DNA from: Oligoflexia bacterium
GTDB taxonomy: Bacteria > Bdellovibrionota > Bdellovibrionia > JABDDW01
NCBI GenBank assembly: GCA_020847095.1
Contig: JADLCR010000015.1
Coordinates: 1-36,810, forward strand
Length of the DNA: 36,810 nt
Direction: 5' to 3'
The position numbers were made by a program, and so were the translations under genes. The notes under the pieces were generated by a model. The model was given only the letters and a program-made list of their open reading frames with translations. It ran no database searches and was not told where the DNA came from. Positions 4,969 to 13,547 of the stretch are shown in pieces; positions within the stretch are counted from its first letter, which is position 1; the number at the start of each line of letters is the position of its first letter.

Positions 4969-7026
4969 TCACTGAGGGGGATTACGAATGGAGCCGGTAA
5001 CGCTTCCGCCACCGAGAGGCAAATTACCTTTTGTGAGAAAGCGCCTTGAAACAATTTTCACCGAATAGCCCGAACGCCCGCCTTTTGCCGACTCTTCACC
5101 AATTCCTTCAAAGGTGTTGTAGGTTCCGGGATTAGCCAATCCCTCCGACCAACTGGTGTGAATATTTTCGGGATTGCGGATAAACCAATAAGCGTCGGCA
5201 GGAATGGTCGGGTTACCGGCGCCGCGAAAGTTAAATAAGATTTGATTGCGCACTGTAAAAAACGTTCGGCTTTGAATGGCCTGACGATTTGTTCCGAAGT
5301 CAAAACACTTTTCATTGCAAACATTCTGCGTCACAAAGCTGGCCTGAGGGCCACCACGATCTTCTATCCAACGATTGAACTCGGGGTGAATCGAATAGTA
5401 AGCAGCATCAAAAAGATCCGGACTGATCGCCGCAATCTCTGCCATTCGCACTGGGTAGTTTTGTCTTCCCGAACTGTTGTACACAATTAAATCTTCTTTT
5501 GGATCGCCATCGGATTCTAAAAGTAAGCCGTAATCATCGATCATGTGTTTGGGCATATCGCGATCGTTGGGCCCTCGGCGCGAGTGAACGGCAAAAAGCC
5601 CTGCGGATCTAGAAATTCTTGAGCTCGCGCCATAACGATCACCCGGAAATCGTGAGTAATTGGGATGATTACCGTTGAGACTCGGAATCCCCGAGCCCAT
5701 GCGAATGGGTAAAAGGGGATCTACGCGATCCGCGGTCCCTTGACCTGAGCTTTGCCCGTCGCCGGGCCCCCAAGTTTTTCCGTACCACGGGCCCACGCGC
5801 CCGCCAAATGGCATGGCGTAACTTTCAGCCAAAAGCTCGACGGTTCCAGAACCTAAAGGACTAAAGATCATCCGCGGCTTTGATTTAGCCCGCACATGCA
5901 CGTAAGCCAAGATCCACGGATTTTTTTCAAATCCCACAAGACTTTTAATGGGAGTGTTTCCCGAAGTGGTTTCAAGCGCAAACGCTTGTGCCGATGTGGG
6001 CTGCGCATTGGAATAGTCGGTGGCCGCGTAAAAAGTTGCCGCTTGCACAATTTGATTAGTGGCCGGTGTGTCACGAGGTTTAATAATAATGTCTTGAGGC
6101 TGCCCGTCGCACGTTCCAGTGCCTCCGCGCAAGTCCATGTATTTAACAAAGGCGCGCACTTCAATGGGAGTTAAAAACGGTTGCGTCAGCGAGTGCGAAA
6201 ATTCAAACTCGACTCCAGGCGCATTGGTGCTAGTGAGATTGTTTCTAAATGTTTTCTCCACCGTGGCTCTAACCGAGTTTCCAAATAGATCGGTGAAATC
6301 ATCGGCGCGCCTCGAGGCCAAAAACAAGTTTTGAAGCCTTCTCATAGCTGCCCGTCTATCGCGCACGGCATTTTTGTAGCTCGCCAAAATTTTGAAGGCC
6401 ATCACGTAGTTGTCATAGCCCGCGCGATCGCACTGCCCGGTAATTCGATTGGCGGACTCTCGGCTAAATCGAAAAAGGGGGCCAAGGATTTGACCGACAA
6501 TGGGCAAACGATCCAATCCAAAACTTGGAATCACGGGCAAGCGGTAGTTGATGTTTGAGTTCTTGCACAAATTCTGCAGACTCGTCCGTCGACTCACCGG
6601 GCGGTTGTTTCTGATTTCCCAATTGTTCTCAAACCAAAAAGGGTTTTGAAGACAAACAAGCGGCCCCGTAAAACTCGAATTGACATAGGTCGGCGGCCCA
6701 TCTGACAAAGGGGGCCTCCTGCCGCCTTGATTCGTTGAGTAGGAATCAAAATCACGATTGCGTCCCGCATCAGCAAGAGTCCAAAGGCGCCAGGCCATCA
6801 ACTTCCAAGCCTGGCGAATTTGATAATTCACATGAGCCATGGCATTAAAAATTTCAGCTTGCTTCATGGCTCCGTAGTAAGCGGCAATGTCTGTCGAGTT
6901 TTGCAAATTGATTTTGTCATGGACCAGCACGCCCACATTGATGACCATCGCAAAAAACACGAATAGCACCTGAAACAAAATGGCGATCAAAATCGAAATC
7001 TGTCCTCGAGAATTTCTGCCTTCCAT
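4969..7026 (-). CDS. Tad-like (TadE/TadG-type) membrane-anchored protein
   Basis: This 685-residue protein has a short basic N-terminus (MEGRNSRGQ) followed by a single strong membrane segment (about 10-35). It continues into VLVHDKINLQNSTDIAAYYG, the layout of the Tad/TadG-like N-terminal domain in proteins linked to Flp-type pili. In such proteins the N-terminal helix anchors a large part outside the cytoplasm. The remaining roughly 600 residues (many Arg, Asn, Gly and Pro, scattered cysteines) were not assigned to a domain. No other tad gene (tadA, tadB, rcpA, flp) is in the window, so a pilus role is uncertain. Its 3' region runs into repeat island 2. It is divergent from the gene at 7135. 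Confidence 0.7.
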   Translation of the reverse strand: MEGRNSRGQISILIAILFQVLFVFFAMVINVGVLVHDKINLQNSTDIAAYYGAMKQAEIFNAMAHVNYQIRQAWKLMAWRLWTLADAGRNRDFDSYSTNQGGRRPPLSDGPPTYVNSSFTGPLVCLQNPFWFENNWEIRNNRPVSRRTSLQNLCKNSNINYRLPVIPSFGLDRLPIVGQILGPLFRFSRESANRITGQCDRAGYDNYVMAFKILASYKNAVRDRRAAMRRLQNLFLASRRADDFTDLFGNSVRATVEKTFRNNLTSTNAPGVEFEFSHSLTQPFLTPIEVRAFVKYMDLRGGTGTCDGQPQDIIIKPRDTPATNQIVQAATFYAATDYSNAQPTSAQAFALETTSGNTPIKSLVGFEKNPWILAYVHVRAKSKPRMIFSPLGSGTVELLAESYAMPFGGRVGPWYGKTWGPGDGQSSGQGTADRVDPLLPIRMGSGIPSLNGNHPNYSRFPGDRYGASSRISRSAGLFAVHSRRGPNDRDMPKHMIDDYGLLLESDGDPKEDLIVYNSSGRQNYPVRMAEIAAISPDLFDAAYYSIHPEFNRWIEDRGGPQASFVTQNVCNEKCFDFGTNRQAIQSRTFFTVRNQILFNFRGAGNPTIPADAYWFIRNPENIHTSWSEGLANPGTYNTFEGIGEESAKGGRSGYSVKIVSRRFLTKGNLPLGGGSVTGSIRNPPQ

Positions 7027-7065
7027 GGCTGCTGGACCTCAGTTTTTTATTTTACCGCATCGCCA

Positions 7066-7085
7066 CTTGGTTGACATCAACCAAG
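7066..7085. promoter_or_regulatory. Perfect 20-bp palindrome in divergent intergenic region
   Basis: CTTGGTTGA and TCAACCAAG, separated by CA, form a perfect inverted repeat in the 108-bp gap between the divergent genes at 7026 and 7135. Extra CCAAG/CTTGG pieces follow at 7089-7108. A TTGACA hexamer (7071-7076) lies within it, but no convincing -10 was found at 17 bp. It could be an operator for a dimeric repressor. Confidence 0.4.
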
Positions 7086-7134
7086 CACCAAGGGCAAGCT
7101 TGTACTTGGGCTCACGTATGCGGAAAGGATTCTC

Positions 7135-7911
7135 ATGAAGCGCCTCGGCTTAGGTCTTATTCTCAGTCTTTTTTCATACACGGCATCGGGTAAAGTTTTA
7201 TTTGAAGGTTGGTTTGACGTTTATTTAGGTGCCAAAAAAGTCGGCTACTCCGTTCAGCGTTACGAATTTGGTGACGGTAAATTTAAGGCCGTCACTTATC
7301 TTAAGACCAATGCCGAGGGCGGCAATATTACAGAAAGCTTAAAAGCCTTTTCAGCCCCAGACCTAAAGCCCATTAGTTACTCGTACACCTCGAAAGCAGG
7401 CGACGCCGTCAAACTGGTTGATGCCACCTTCAAAGGCGAGTCGATGACTTTAAAAATCAACGATGGCAAAGCCGAGAAGAAAGAAGCAAAGAAAATCAAA
7501 AAGGGCACCTTTCTTTCGACCTTTTTACTCTACCTCATGATGAGCCAAGAAAATGGTCTTTCTGTTGGCAAGAACTATGCTTACTACGCCATCGCCGAGG
7601 AAGACGGAACCACACAAAACGGAAAAGCCTTGGTGTCAGGAAAAGAAAAAGTTAAAGGCAAAGAGGCTTTAAAAGTTCTTAACGAGTTTAAAGGTGATCG
7701 CTTTTTTTCGTTTGTGACTCCGACCGGAGAATTTTTGCTCACTCGCAATCCAACAAACAATATCGAAATGAGACGCGCTGATTCTCAAGAAGCGGCCACA
7801 AAAGATTTTACCGTCGACAAATCCAGTTTGAAACTTCTCTTTGGAACACTTCCTGGTGACCAGGCCACGGCACCAGAGCCCAAACCCGCTCCAACCGAGG
7901 AGAAAAAATAA
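7135..7911 (+). CDS. Exported protein, function unknown
   Basis: A 258-residue protein with a classical signal peptide (MKRLGLGLILSLFSYTASG). The mature part alternates short charged and aromatic stretches that look beta-rich (about 25-210), for example GWFDVYLGAKKVGYSVQRYE. A Lys-rich patch lies around 118-127, and a Pro/Glu/Lys tail ends the protein. GGAAAGGA upstream of the ATG is a good ribosome site. The stop overlaps the ATG of nagZ by one base (TAATG), so the two are cotranscribed. No family was recognised with confidence. A periplasmic or envelope role is likely from the signal peptide only. Confidence 0.75.
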   Translation: MKRLGLGLILSLFSYTASGKVLFEGWFDVYLGAKKVGYSVQRYEFGDGKFKAVTYLKTNAEGGNITESLKAFSAPDLKPISYSYTSKAGDAVKLVDATFKGESMTLKINDGKAEKKEAKKIKKGTFLSTFLLYLMMSQENGLSVGKNYAYYAIAEEDGTTQNGKALVSGKEKVKGKEALKVLNEFKGDRFFSFVTPTGEFLLTRNPTNNIEMRRADSQEAATKDFTVDKSSLKLLFGTLPGDQATAPEPKPAPTEEKK

Positions 7912-9041
7912 TGGACCTCAAAGATCTTCGCCAAAAAATCGGCCAAACCATGATTGTCGGTTTTGATGGACCTGAGCCAAAAGACGAGGTCCGAAAATTC
8001 ATTCACGAGAATAATGTGGGTGGCGTGATTCTTTTTACTCGCAATATCGAATCACCGGTTCAGTTGGCCAATCTCAACAACGACCTGCAAACACTTTCAG
8101 CCAAACGTGCCGACATGCCCGCGGTGGCGCAGCAACTCATCATCAGCATCGACATGGAAGGCGGACGGGTGGCAAGACTTAAAGCGCCATTTACCCAATG
8201 GCCTCCCATGCAAATCTTGGGAGAAATCGGTTCAGCAGCTTTGGGATTCAAGTTTGCCGAAACCATGGGAAAAGAACTCACCGCCGTTGGAATTAATCTC
8301 GATTACAGCCCTTGCGTTGACGTGTTGACCAATCCGCAAAACACCGTCATCGGAGATCGTGCCTTCGGAACCGAACCCGAAATCGTTGCCAAAATGGCGT
8401 CGGCATTAGTTCGCGGATTCATCAAGGCCGGAGTCATCCCGTGCGTAAAGCACTTTCCTGGCCATGGCGACACCTTGGTGGATAGCCATGAAGACTTGCC
8501 GGTGGTCAAACATGAACTTTCGCGATTAGAGCTTGTTGAATTTGTTCCGTTTAAAAAATCTTTTCGAGCTCGAGCCGAACTGCTCATGACTGCGCATCTG
8601 GTTCTAGATAAGGTTGATCCTGGAGTTCCAGCCACCTTATCTAAAAAAATTCTTCAAGATATTTTGCGTGGAAGTCTTGGGTATCGAAACGCCATTATGA
8701 CCGATGATATGGAGATGAAAGCCATTACCAAAAACTTTGCCGTTGGCGATGCGGCCATTCGAGCCGTTCAAGCAGGATGCAACATCTTACTTTATTGCCA
8801 CTCCCTTGATATCCACAAAGAGGCTCTCGAGGCTTTGGTCAAAGCGGTGAGCGATGGAAAAATTTCCGAGTCGATTATTGAAAATAATTATCAAATGATG
8901 ATTAAGCTCAAAAAAGACAACCTCAAACCTTACAAACCGGTAGATGTGACAAAAGTTTCAAAAGAAATTGGTCACCCCGAACACCTCACATTAGCAAAAC
9001 AGATTGCGCGTAAAGAAATCCCCGCCGGGCTAACCACATAG
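7911..9041 (+). CDS. nagZ: Beta-N-acetylhexosaminidase NagZ (GH3)
   Basis: This glycoside hydrolase family 3 enzyme removes beta-linked N-acetylglucosamine from muropeptides during cell-wall recycling. The 376 residues carry the family hallmarks: SIDMEGGRVARL (about 80-90), DYSPCVDV (about 131-138), the loop KHFPGHGDT at 180-188 that carries the catalytic-assist His, and TDDMEMKAI with the nucleophile Asp at about 265. There is no signal peptide, consistent with a cytoplasmic NagZ, and the length is only slightly above the usual 330-350. It is translationally coupled to the exported protein gene before it. A broader GH3 glucosidase is less likely because the short single-domain form and motifs match NagZ. 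Confidence 0.92.
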   Translation: MDLKDLRQKIGQTMIVGFDGPEPKDEVRKFIHENNVGGVILFTRNIESPVQLANLNNDLQTLSAKRADMPAVAQQLIISIDMEGGRVARLKAPFTQWPPMQILGEIGSAALGFKFAETMGKELTAVGINLDYSPCVDVLTNPQNTVIGDRAFGTEPEIVAKMASALVRGFIKAGVIPCVKHFPGHGDTLVDSHEDLPVVKHELSRLELVEFVPFKKSFRARAELLMTAHLVLDKVDPGVPATLSKKILQDILRGSLGYRNAIMTDDMEMKAITKNFAVGDAAIRAVQAGCNILLYCHSLDIHKEALEALVKAVSDGKISESIIENNYQMMIKLKKDNLKPYKPVDVTKVSKEIGHPEHLTLAKQIARKEIPAGLTT

Positions 9042-9045
9042 TCCT

Positions 9046-9074
9046 TGACGCCAACAATCATTTGCCGTTAGTTA
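9046..9074 (+). promoter_or_regulatory. Possible promoter of the B12 uptake operon
   Basis: TTGACG (9046-9051) is a good -35. At 17 bp TAGTTA (9069-9074) is a weak -10; TAGACT at 9073-9078 is a better hexamer but wider spaced. Either would start transcription just before the riboswitch stem at 9093. Confidence 0.35.
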
Positions 9075-9092
9075 GACTCACAATTTGATACC

Positions 9093-9218
9093 CGATGGCG
9101 CGCCCGCGGCAAAGCCGCAAGGGCACACTGGAAAAGGGTTTTAAGACCAAATCCAGAGGGAAGCGGAGTGAAATTCTCCCACGGACCCGCCACTGTAAAG
9201 TCAGGAGACCGGCCATCG
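9093..9218 (+). promoter_or_regulatory. Cobalamin riboswitch
   Basis: The conserved core is clear: GGGAAGCGGAGTGAAATTC, then GGACCCGCCACTGT, then the B12-box segment AGTCAGGAGACCGGCC (9199-9214). The closing stem pairs CGATGGC (9093-9099) with GCCATCG (9212-9218). It lies immediately before the BtuB-type receptor, the classical target. Just downstream GAG-TTA (9218-9224) can pair with TAACTC (9235-9240) around the AAGG ribosome site, and no terminator is visible, so control is probably at translation. Confidence 0.95.
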
Positions 9219-9243
9219 AGGTTAAATAGAAAGGTAACTCTTC

Positions 9244-10992
9244 GTGGACCTAAGAGTTCTGGCTCTTCTCATTTTTTCGTCTCTGACCCATGCTCAAACT
9301 GTGTTTGAGCCGCCAATGCAAGTATCGGGCGACGCCGTCGATCGATTTCAGTTTCGTCAAACCCATCGGCCCGTCGAAACAATCAAGCGTGAACAATTGC
9401 GGCTTGATACAAAAACTCAGTTAAGTGACAGCCTCAATCAGCTGCCCGGAGTGCAATCGCGATTTGAAGGAAGCCCTCTCATCAGTATTCGCGGCTCCCA
9501 AAGCTCATTTCGAAATCTAGTTCTTCAAGACGGAGTTCCTTTAAGTTTTGCAGATGGCATCGGATTTAACCCGCTTTTCATTGCCGATGAATCACTAGAA
9601 TCAATGACCATTCTCAAGGGTCCGGGATCTTCAGAGCTGGGTCGAGATGCCATGCATGGAGCCGTGGCGTTTCGTTCAAAGATTTTGCAAAGTCCAGAGG
9701 TTCGACTCAGCGCGGGCTCTTTTGAAAGTAAGAAGGTTTATTTAGCCACGCCTCTTACTCAAGGTCCCGTTCGCTCTCAAGCAACTTTGTATCACACCAC
9801 TGCTTCGGGCTATCGCCCACGGTCGGATAAGGATTTAAAACGCGCCACCTTACGAGTTTTTCAAAACGCTGATTCATACCGCTGGTCAGTTTTTTCTCTT
9901 GGAGCCCAAGAGATCGGATCAGCGCCCGGATCCACTTATTTTTCTTCTGCCGACAGCTTCAATAATTGGGGAATCATGTCCGGAGCTTCGGCGCAAATTC
10001 AAATCTTTGAATCCCTTGAGGTGCAGCCTCATATTGGATTTAAGAAAATTGACCAACGACCCGGGAGTACAGCACCCAACATCACAACCGGCGGAAACTT
10101 CGGCCTGGGAATAAAAAAGACCTTAGAAAATTACTCCGTCGATGGCTTCTACGAAGGCTACAACGAGACTTTTACAGCCAGTTACTTTCCCGGCGGTGCG
10201 CTTAGCCAGCAAACCCATGATTTTGGCGGAGGCCTCCGATGGGACTTCAATGAAAGCCTCACGCTTCTTGCTTCGGCTCGCTACTCAGGTTCCGAACAAG
10301 GCGCGCTTAGCCCCGCCATCGGACTTGTGGGCATGAGTTCATCAGAAGAAAAATTTTTCGCCTCCTACGCCGAGGGTCACCACCCCCCAAGTTTATCGCA
10401 AAAATTTGGCGAGTCTTTGGGCTTTCGTGGAAATCCCGCGCTAGTGGGCGAAAAAAGCCGAGAGCTCAGTTTAGGTTTTGAAAAATCTTGGTCCGAAGTC
10501 ACCACTTACTTTGAGGCTTTTTCCAGAGACAGCCTAAACCTCATTGAAAATCAAAATTTTTCCGGCACCTACATCCCACAGAATATTTCAAGCGCCCGGG
10601 CCACCGGTTTTGAATCGACAACCCGTTGGAATCCCAATTCATGGATCTTGATGGGATCCCTGAGTTACCTCAAAAATGAAAACACCCAAACCAAAGAAGC
10701 CTTGACCTACTCTCCCGCCATTCAGGCCAGTCTCAGCATCGGACAAGTTCTTGATCGATGGAGCTGGACTCTGAGCGAAACCTATTGGGGCGATTACTTC
10801 GCCCGCAACACCAATAATCAATTGGCTAATCTAGGGCAATGGAACACGCTGGATTTGCAGCTTGGCTATCAGGTCGACAAAATTCAGCTTCTCTTCGCCA
10901 TTAACAATATTTTTAATCAACCTAGAGAGCTCACATTGGGTTATCCTGAGGCTCCAAGAAATTTTCAACTCACGGTCTCGGGGGTGTTTTAA
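9244..10992 (+). CDS. btuB: TonB-dependent outer-membrane receptor, BtuB type
   Basis: This is the outer-membrane vitamin B12 receptor, as judged by the cobalamin riboswitch before it and the B12 ABC genes after it. The 582 residues begin with a signal peptide (about 1-17). The N-terminal plug follows (about 40-145), with LRLDTKTQLSDSLNQLPGV, ISIRGSQSSFRNLVLQDG and ILKGPGSSELGRDAMHGAV. The 22-strand-type barrel ends in a C-terminal Phe, as expected for assembly by the BAM complex. An obvious TonB box was not identified. The start is GTG at 9244 with AAGG eight bases upstream; this is the only start close to the riboswitch. The stop overlaps the next ATG by one base. Confidence 0.9.
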   Translation: MDLRVLALLIFSSLTHAQTVFEPPMQVSGDAVDRFQFRQTHRPVETIKREQLRLDTKTQLSDSLNQLPGVQSRFEGSPLISIRGSQSSFRNLVLQDGVPLSFADGIGFNPLFIADESLESMTILKGPGSSELGRDAMHGAVAFRSKILQSPEVRLSAGSFESKKVYLATPLTQGPVRSQATLYHTTASGYRPRSDKDLKRATLRVFQNADSYRWSVFSLGAQEIGSAPGSTYFSSADSFNNWGIMSGASAQIQIFESLEVQPHIGFKKIDQRPGSTAPNITTGGNFGLGIKKTLENYSVDGFYEGYNETFTASYFPGGALSQQTHDFGGGLRWDFNESLTLLASARYSGSEQGALSPAIGLVGMSSSEEKFFASYAEGHHPPSLSQKFGESLGFRGNPALVGEKSRELSLGFEKSWSEVTTYFEAFSRDSLNLIENQNFSGTYIPQNISSARATGFESTTRWNPNSWILMGSLSYLKNENTQTKEALTYSPAIQASLSIGQVLDRWSWTLSETYWGDYFARNTNNQLANLGQWNTLDLQLGYQVDKIQLLFAINNIFNQPRELTLGYPEAPRNFQLTVSGVF

Positions 10993-11837
10993 TGATTAAA
11001 CTTTTGCTTTTAGCTGTTATCGCCCAAGGTCAGATTAAATTTGAAGGTTCTGTTAGTGCACCCGTGTTTAGCAAAGTCGAAGGGGCAACACAAAAAGCGA
11101 TTTCTTTAAGCCCCGCCATTACGGAAATCATCTACTACATGGGCCTGCAGGGGATGCTTGTGGGCACAACCGAGCACTCTGATTTTCCGGAAGAGGCCAA
11201 AAAACTCACCACCGTGGGCCCCTACGGTCGACCAGACTACGAAAAAATTCTGTCGCTTAAACCCAATCTCGTTTTAGTTCCTAACGAGGGACCCCAAGAA
11301 ATTCAAAAGCGCTTGAAATCCACCAAACTTCCGCTAGCGGTGGTGCGCATGCGAAGGCTCAACGAGATTCCAGATGCGGGAAAGCTCATTGGCTGGCTAC
11401 TGGGCAATGGTTCAATCGGCGAAAGCTTTCACCGTGCGTGGCACACAAAACTTGAACAAATTAAATCGTCATTGAAAAAGCCCAAAACCAAGCCGATCGT
11501 TTTTGTTCAAATTCAAACTTCGCCTTTGATGGGTGTTGGTCAAAACACATTTATCGATGACATGATCACATTCTGTGGCGGCGAAAATGCTCTTAAAGAA
11601 CAAGAGGGTTACGCAAAATCTTCAGTCGAAAGCACCTTGATTAAAAGAATCACTCACCTTGTTTTGGCCGAACATTTTCAAACACCCGAAATAGAGGCGC
11701 GCACCAAAAATGACTGGCTAAAATTTCGTCCGAAAGGTGATTTAAAAATTATTAAGGTCGACCCAAATACATTCACGCGCCCCGGGCCTCGCCTTATTAA
11801 AAGCATCGAGCAGTTATGCCAAGACTTAAGAAATTAG
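10992..11837 (+). CDS. btuF: Periplasmic B12-binding protein, BtuF type
   Basis: A 281-residue substrate-binding protein of the helical-backbone class used for B12, heme and siderophores. It begins with a short signal peptide (about 1-13), then ISLSPAITEIIYYMGLQGMLVGTT and PYGRPDYEKILSLKPNLVLVPNEG, the standard first-lobe pattern. A long linker helix and a second lobe follow. Operon position after the riboswitch and receptor supports B12 as ligand. The start overlaps the receptor stop (TAATG) and the end overlaps the permease start by 22 bases. The signal sequence is short, so processing is inferred. Confidence 0.87.
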   Translation: MIKLLLLAVIAQGQIKFEGSVSAPVFSKVEGATQKAISLSPAITEIIYYMGLQGMLVGTTEHSDFPEEAKKLTTVGPYGRPDYEKILSLKPNLVLVPNEGPQEIQKRLKSTKLPLAVVRMRRLNEIPDAGKLIGWLLGNGSIGESFHRAWHTKLEQIKSSLKKPKTKPIVFVQIQTSPLMGVGQNTFIDDMITFCGGENALKEQEGYAKSSVESTLIKRITHLVLAEHFQTPEIEARTKNDWLKFRPKGDLKIIKVDPNTFTRPGPRLIKSIEQLCQDLRN

Positions 11838-12814
11838 CCCTCGGGCTGCTTTTTTTGTGTTCGATTTTCGCTTCTCTCAGCGCTGGCTCAATGAGCATTG
11901 AACTCAAAGACTATCTTCAGTGGTTGCTTTCTCCCGAGCTTTTAGACGAACAGGTCATGCTGGTGATCAGCGAGCTTCGCATGCCCAGACTTGTGGCCAC
12001 CATTCTTGTTGGTCTTTCTCTTGGGTCTTGTGGCCTAGTACTTCAATCCGTTCTTCGAAATCCGTTAGGTGAGCCCTATACTTTAGGACTTTCCGGAGGC
12101 GGGGCTCTGGGAGCCGTCATTGCCTTGGGGCTAAACCTAGAACCTTGGTATCTGTGGATTCCGGGGTTTTCTTTTTTGGGCTGTTGCCTTTCGGCGGTCA
12201 TTGTTTTGGGCCTATCAAGTCGCACCTTCGGATTTCAAAGCCGAAGCATTATATTGTTTGGAATCATGGTCAGCTTGTTTTTCGGAGCCTTGGTCGTGAC
12301 AATCATGTCTTTACTCAATCCTGAAAAACTGCAAGCGGCACTAAATTGGTTGTTGGGTGAATTTGGAACCACTCGGGACCGATGGTCTTATGCGCTTTTC
12401 TTACCGATGGTCTTTTTATATTTCATTTTGCTCAAACTCGCGCCCCATTTGGACGCTTTATCCCTTGGTGATTCGCGAGCTCTCTCGCTTGGCACCGGTC
12501 CTAAAACTTATCGTATACGTTTTGTCATTGTGGCCACTCTCATGACTGCAATGTCGGTAACCGTTTCGGGGCTCATTGGATTTATCGGCCTTGTCTCCCC
12601 CCACATGGCCCGACGCTTAACAAAAAGTTCTAAGCACCGCGGACTTTTAATTTATTCGGCACTCATTGGCGCAAGCCTACTCACCTGGGCCGACGCCACC
12701 GGAAGACTCTTGAGTCCTGATCGAGAAATACCCGCGGGAAGTATTGCCGCGCTCTTAGGGGCGCCGCTTTTAGTTTTTTTACTGATGAGGCCTGGCCATG
12801 CTCAAGCTGATTGA
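11816..12814 (+). CDS. btuC: B12 ABC transporter permease, BtuC type
   Basis: A 332-residue integral membrane protein of the FecCD/BtuC family. It has the family sequence RMPRLVATILVGLSLGSCGLVLQSVLRNPLGEPYTLGLSGGGALGA (a run of about 45 residues starting near residue 55). Further membrane helices follow, with GLIGFIGLVSPHMARRL near residue 260, the cytoplasmic coupling region that contacts the ATPase. Roughly ten hydrophobic segments are visible, as expected. It overlaps the binding-protein gene by 22 bases and the ATPase gene by 17, so the three subunits are made together. Confidence 0.9.
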   Translation: MPRLKKLALGLLFLCSIFASLSAGSMSIELKDYLQWLLSPELLDEQVMLVISELRMPRLVATILVGLSLGSCGLVLQSVLRNPLGEPYTLGLSGGGALGAVIALGLNLEPWYLWIPGFSFLGCCLSAVIVLGLSSRTFGFQSRSIILFGIMVSLFFGALVVTIMSLLNPEKLQAALNWLLGEFGTTRDRWSYALFLPMVFLYFILLKLAPHLDALSLGDSRALSLGTGPKTYRIRFVIVATLMTAMSVTVSGLIGFIGLVSPHMARRLTKSSKHRGLLIYSALIGASLLTWADATGRLLSPDREIPAGSIAALLGAPLLVFLLMRPGHAQAD

Positions 12815-13547
12815 CGTCACCGCGGGCTACGGAAAAAATTTTGCCATTAAAAATACTCAATTTGAATTGGGAGCTGGCGAGATTCACGGTCTTATTGGAA
12901 TAAATGGCGCCGGCAAGAGCACTCTTCTCAAGGCGATCCTCGGGACCGTTCCGGTTTTTGGGGGAAAAATTGAATTTCAAAACCAACCTCTTCATCAACA
13001 ATCCCATTTTGAACGGGCACGTTGTGTTGGGCTGCACGATTCGTCACAAGAATTTATATTTTCGTCGTCTGTTCATGAGCTCTTGGAACTGAGTCTTAGA
13101 CTTCATCACGATTCGCAGAAATTAAAAACGGTTGTTAAACTTTTTGGCCTTGAGGACCTACTTGGCCGAGACGTTTTGAGTCTCTCAAGTGGCGAAAGGC
13201 AGCGAGCCCTTCTGGCGCACGCCTTTTGTGCAAACCCGAGACTTCTGATGTTGGACGAGCCCTTTACCCATTTAGATTGGCACCGCCAATTGGATTTAAT
13301 TGAAGTCATCAAAGAATGGCGTCATTTAACCGGTTGTTCATTTTTAATAGCACTTCATGAACTTCAATGGGCCATAAACTTAGCCGATCGTCTAAGTGTG
13401 ATTGATCAAGGTAAGATTCTAGTCTCTGGCCCACCAGATAAAGTGCTTCCCAACCCTCAGGTCGGCGAAACGTTTGCTTTTCAGGCTCTAATTGACGAAA
13501 ATCCTATAGACGGAAGTCGTCGACTGACACTGGGGAGACGCCAATGA
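12798..13547 (+). CDS. btuD: B12 ABC transporter ATPase, BtuD type
   Basis: The 249-residue nucleotide-binding subunit has Walker A GINGAGKST (34-42), the signature LSSGERQRALLAHA (about 128-141), Walker B LLMLDEP (about 148-154) and the switch His in IALHE (about 187). The Q-loop region is less standard, reading CVGLHDSSQEF around residue 72. Family members in FecCD-type systems couple ATP hydrolysis to passage of B12 or iron chelates, and the riboswitch argues for B12. The stop overlaps the tonB start by four bases (ATGA). Confidence 0.88.
   Translation: MLKLIDVTAGYGKNFAIKNTQFELGAGEIHGLIGINGAGKSTLLKAILGTVPVFGGKIEFQNQPLHQQSHFERARCVGLHDSSQEFIFSSSVHELLELSLRLHHDSQKLKTVVKLFGLEDLLGRDVLSLSSGERQRALLAHAFCANPRLLMLDEPFTHLDWHRQLDLIEVIKEWRHLTGCSFLIALHELQWAINLADRLSVIDQGKILVSGPPDKVLPNPQVGETFAFQALIDENPIDGSRRLTLGRRQ

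Noticed and set aside
4658-5054. Frames of 60-105 codons inside the palindromic repeats on both strands
   Set aside because: They recur wherever the repeat recurs, start inside repeats, lack ribosome sites and look like translated GC-rich palindromes.
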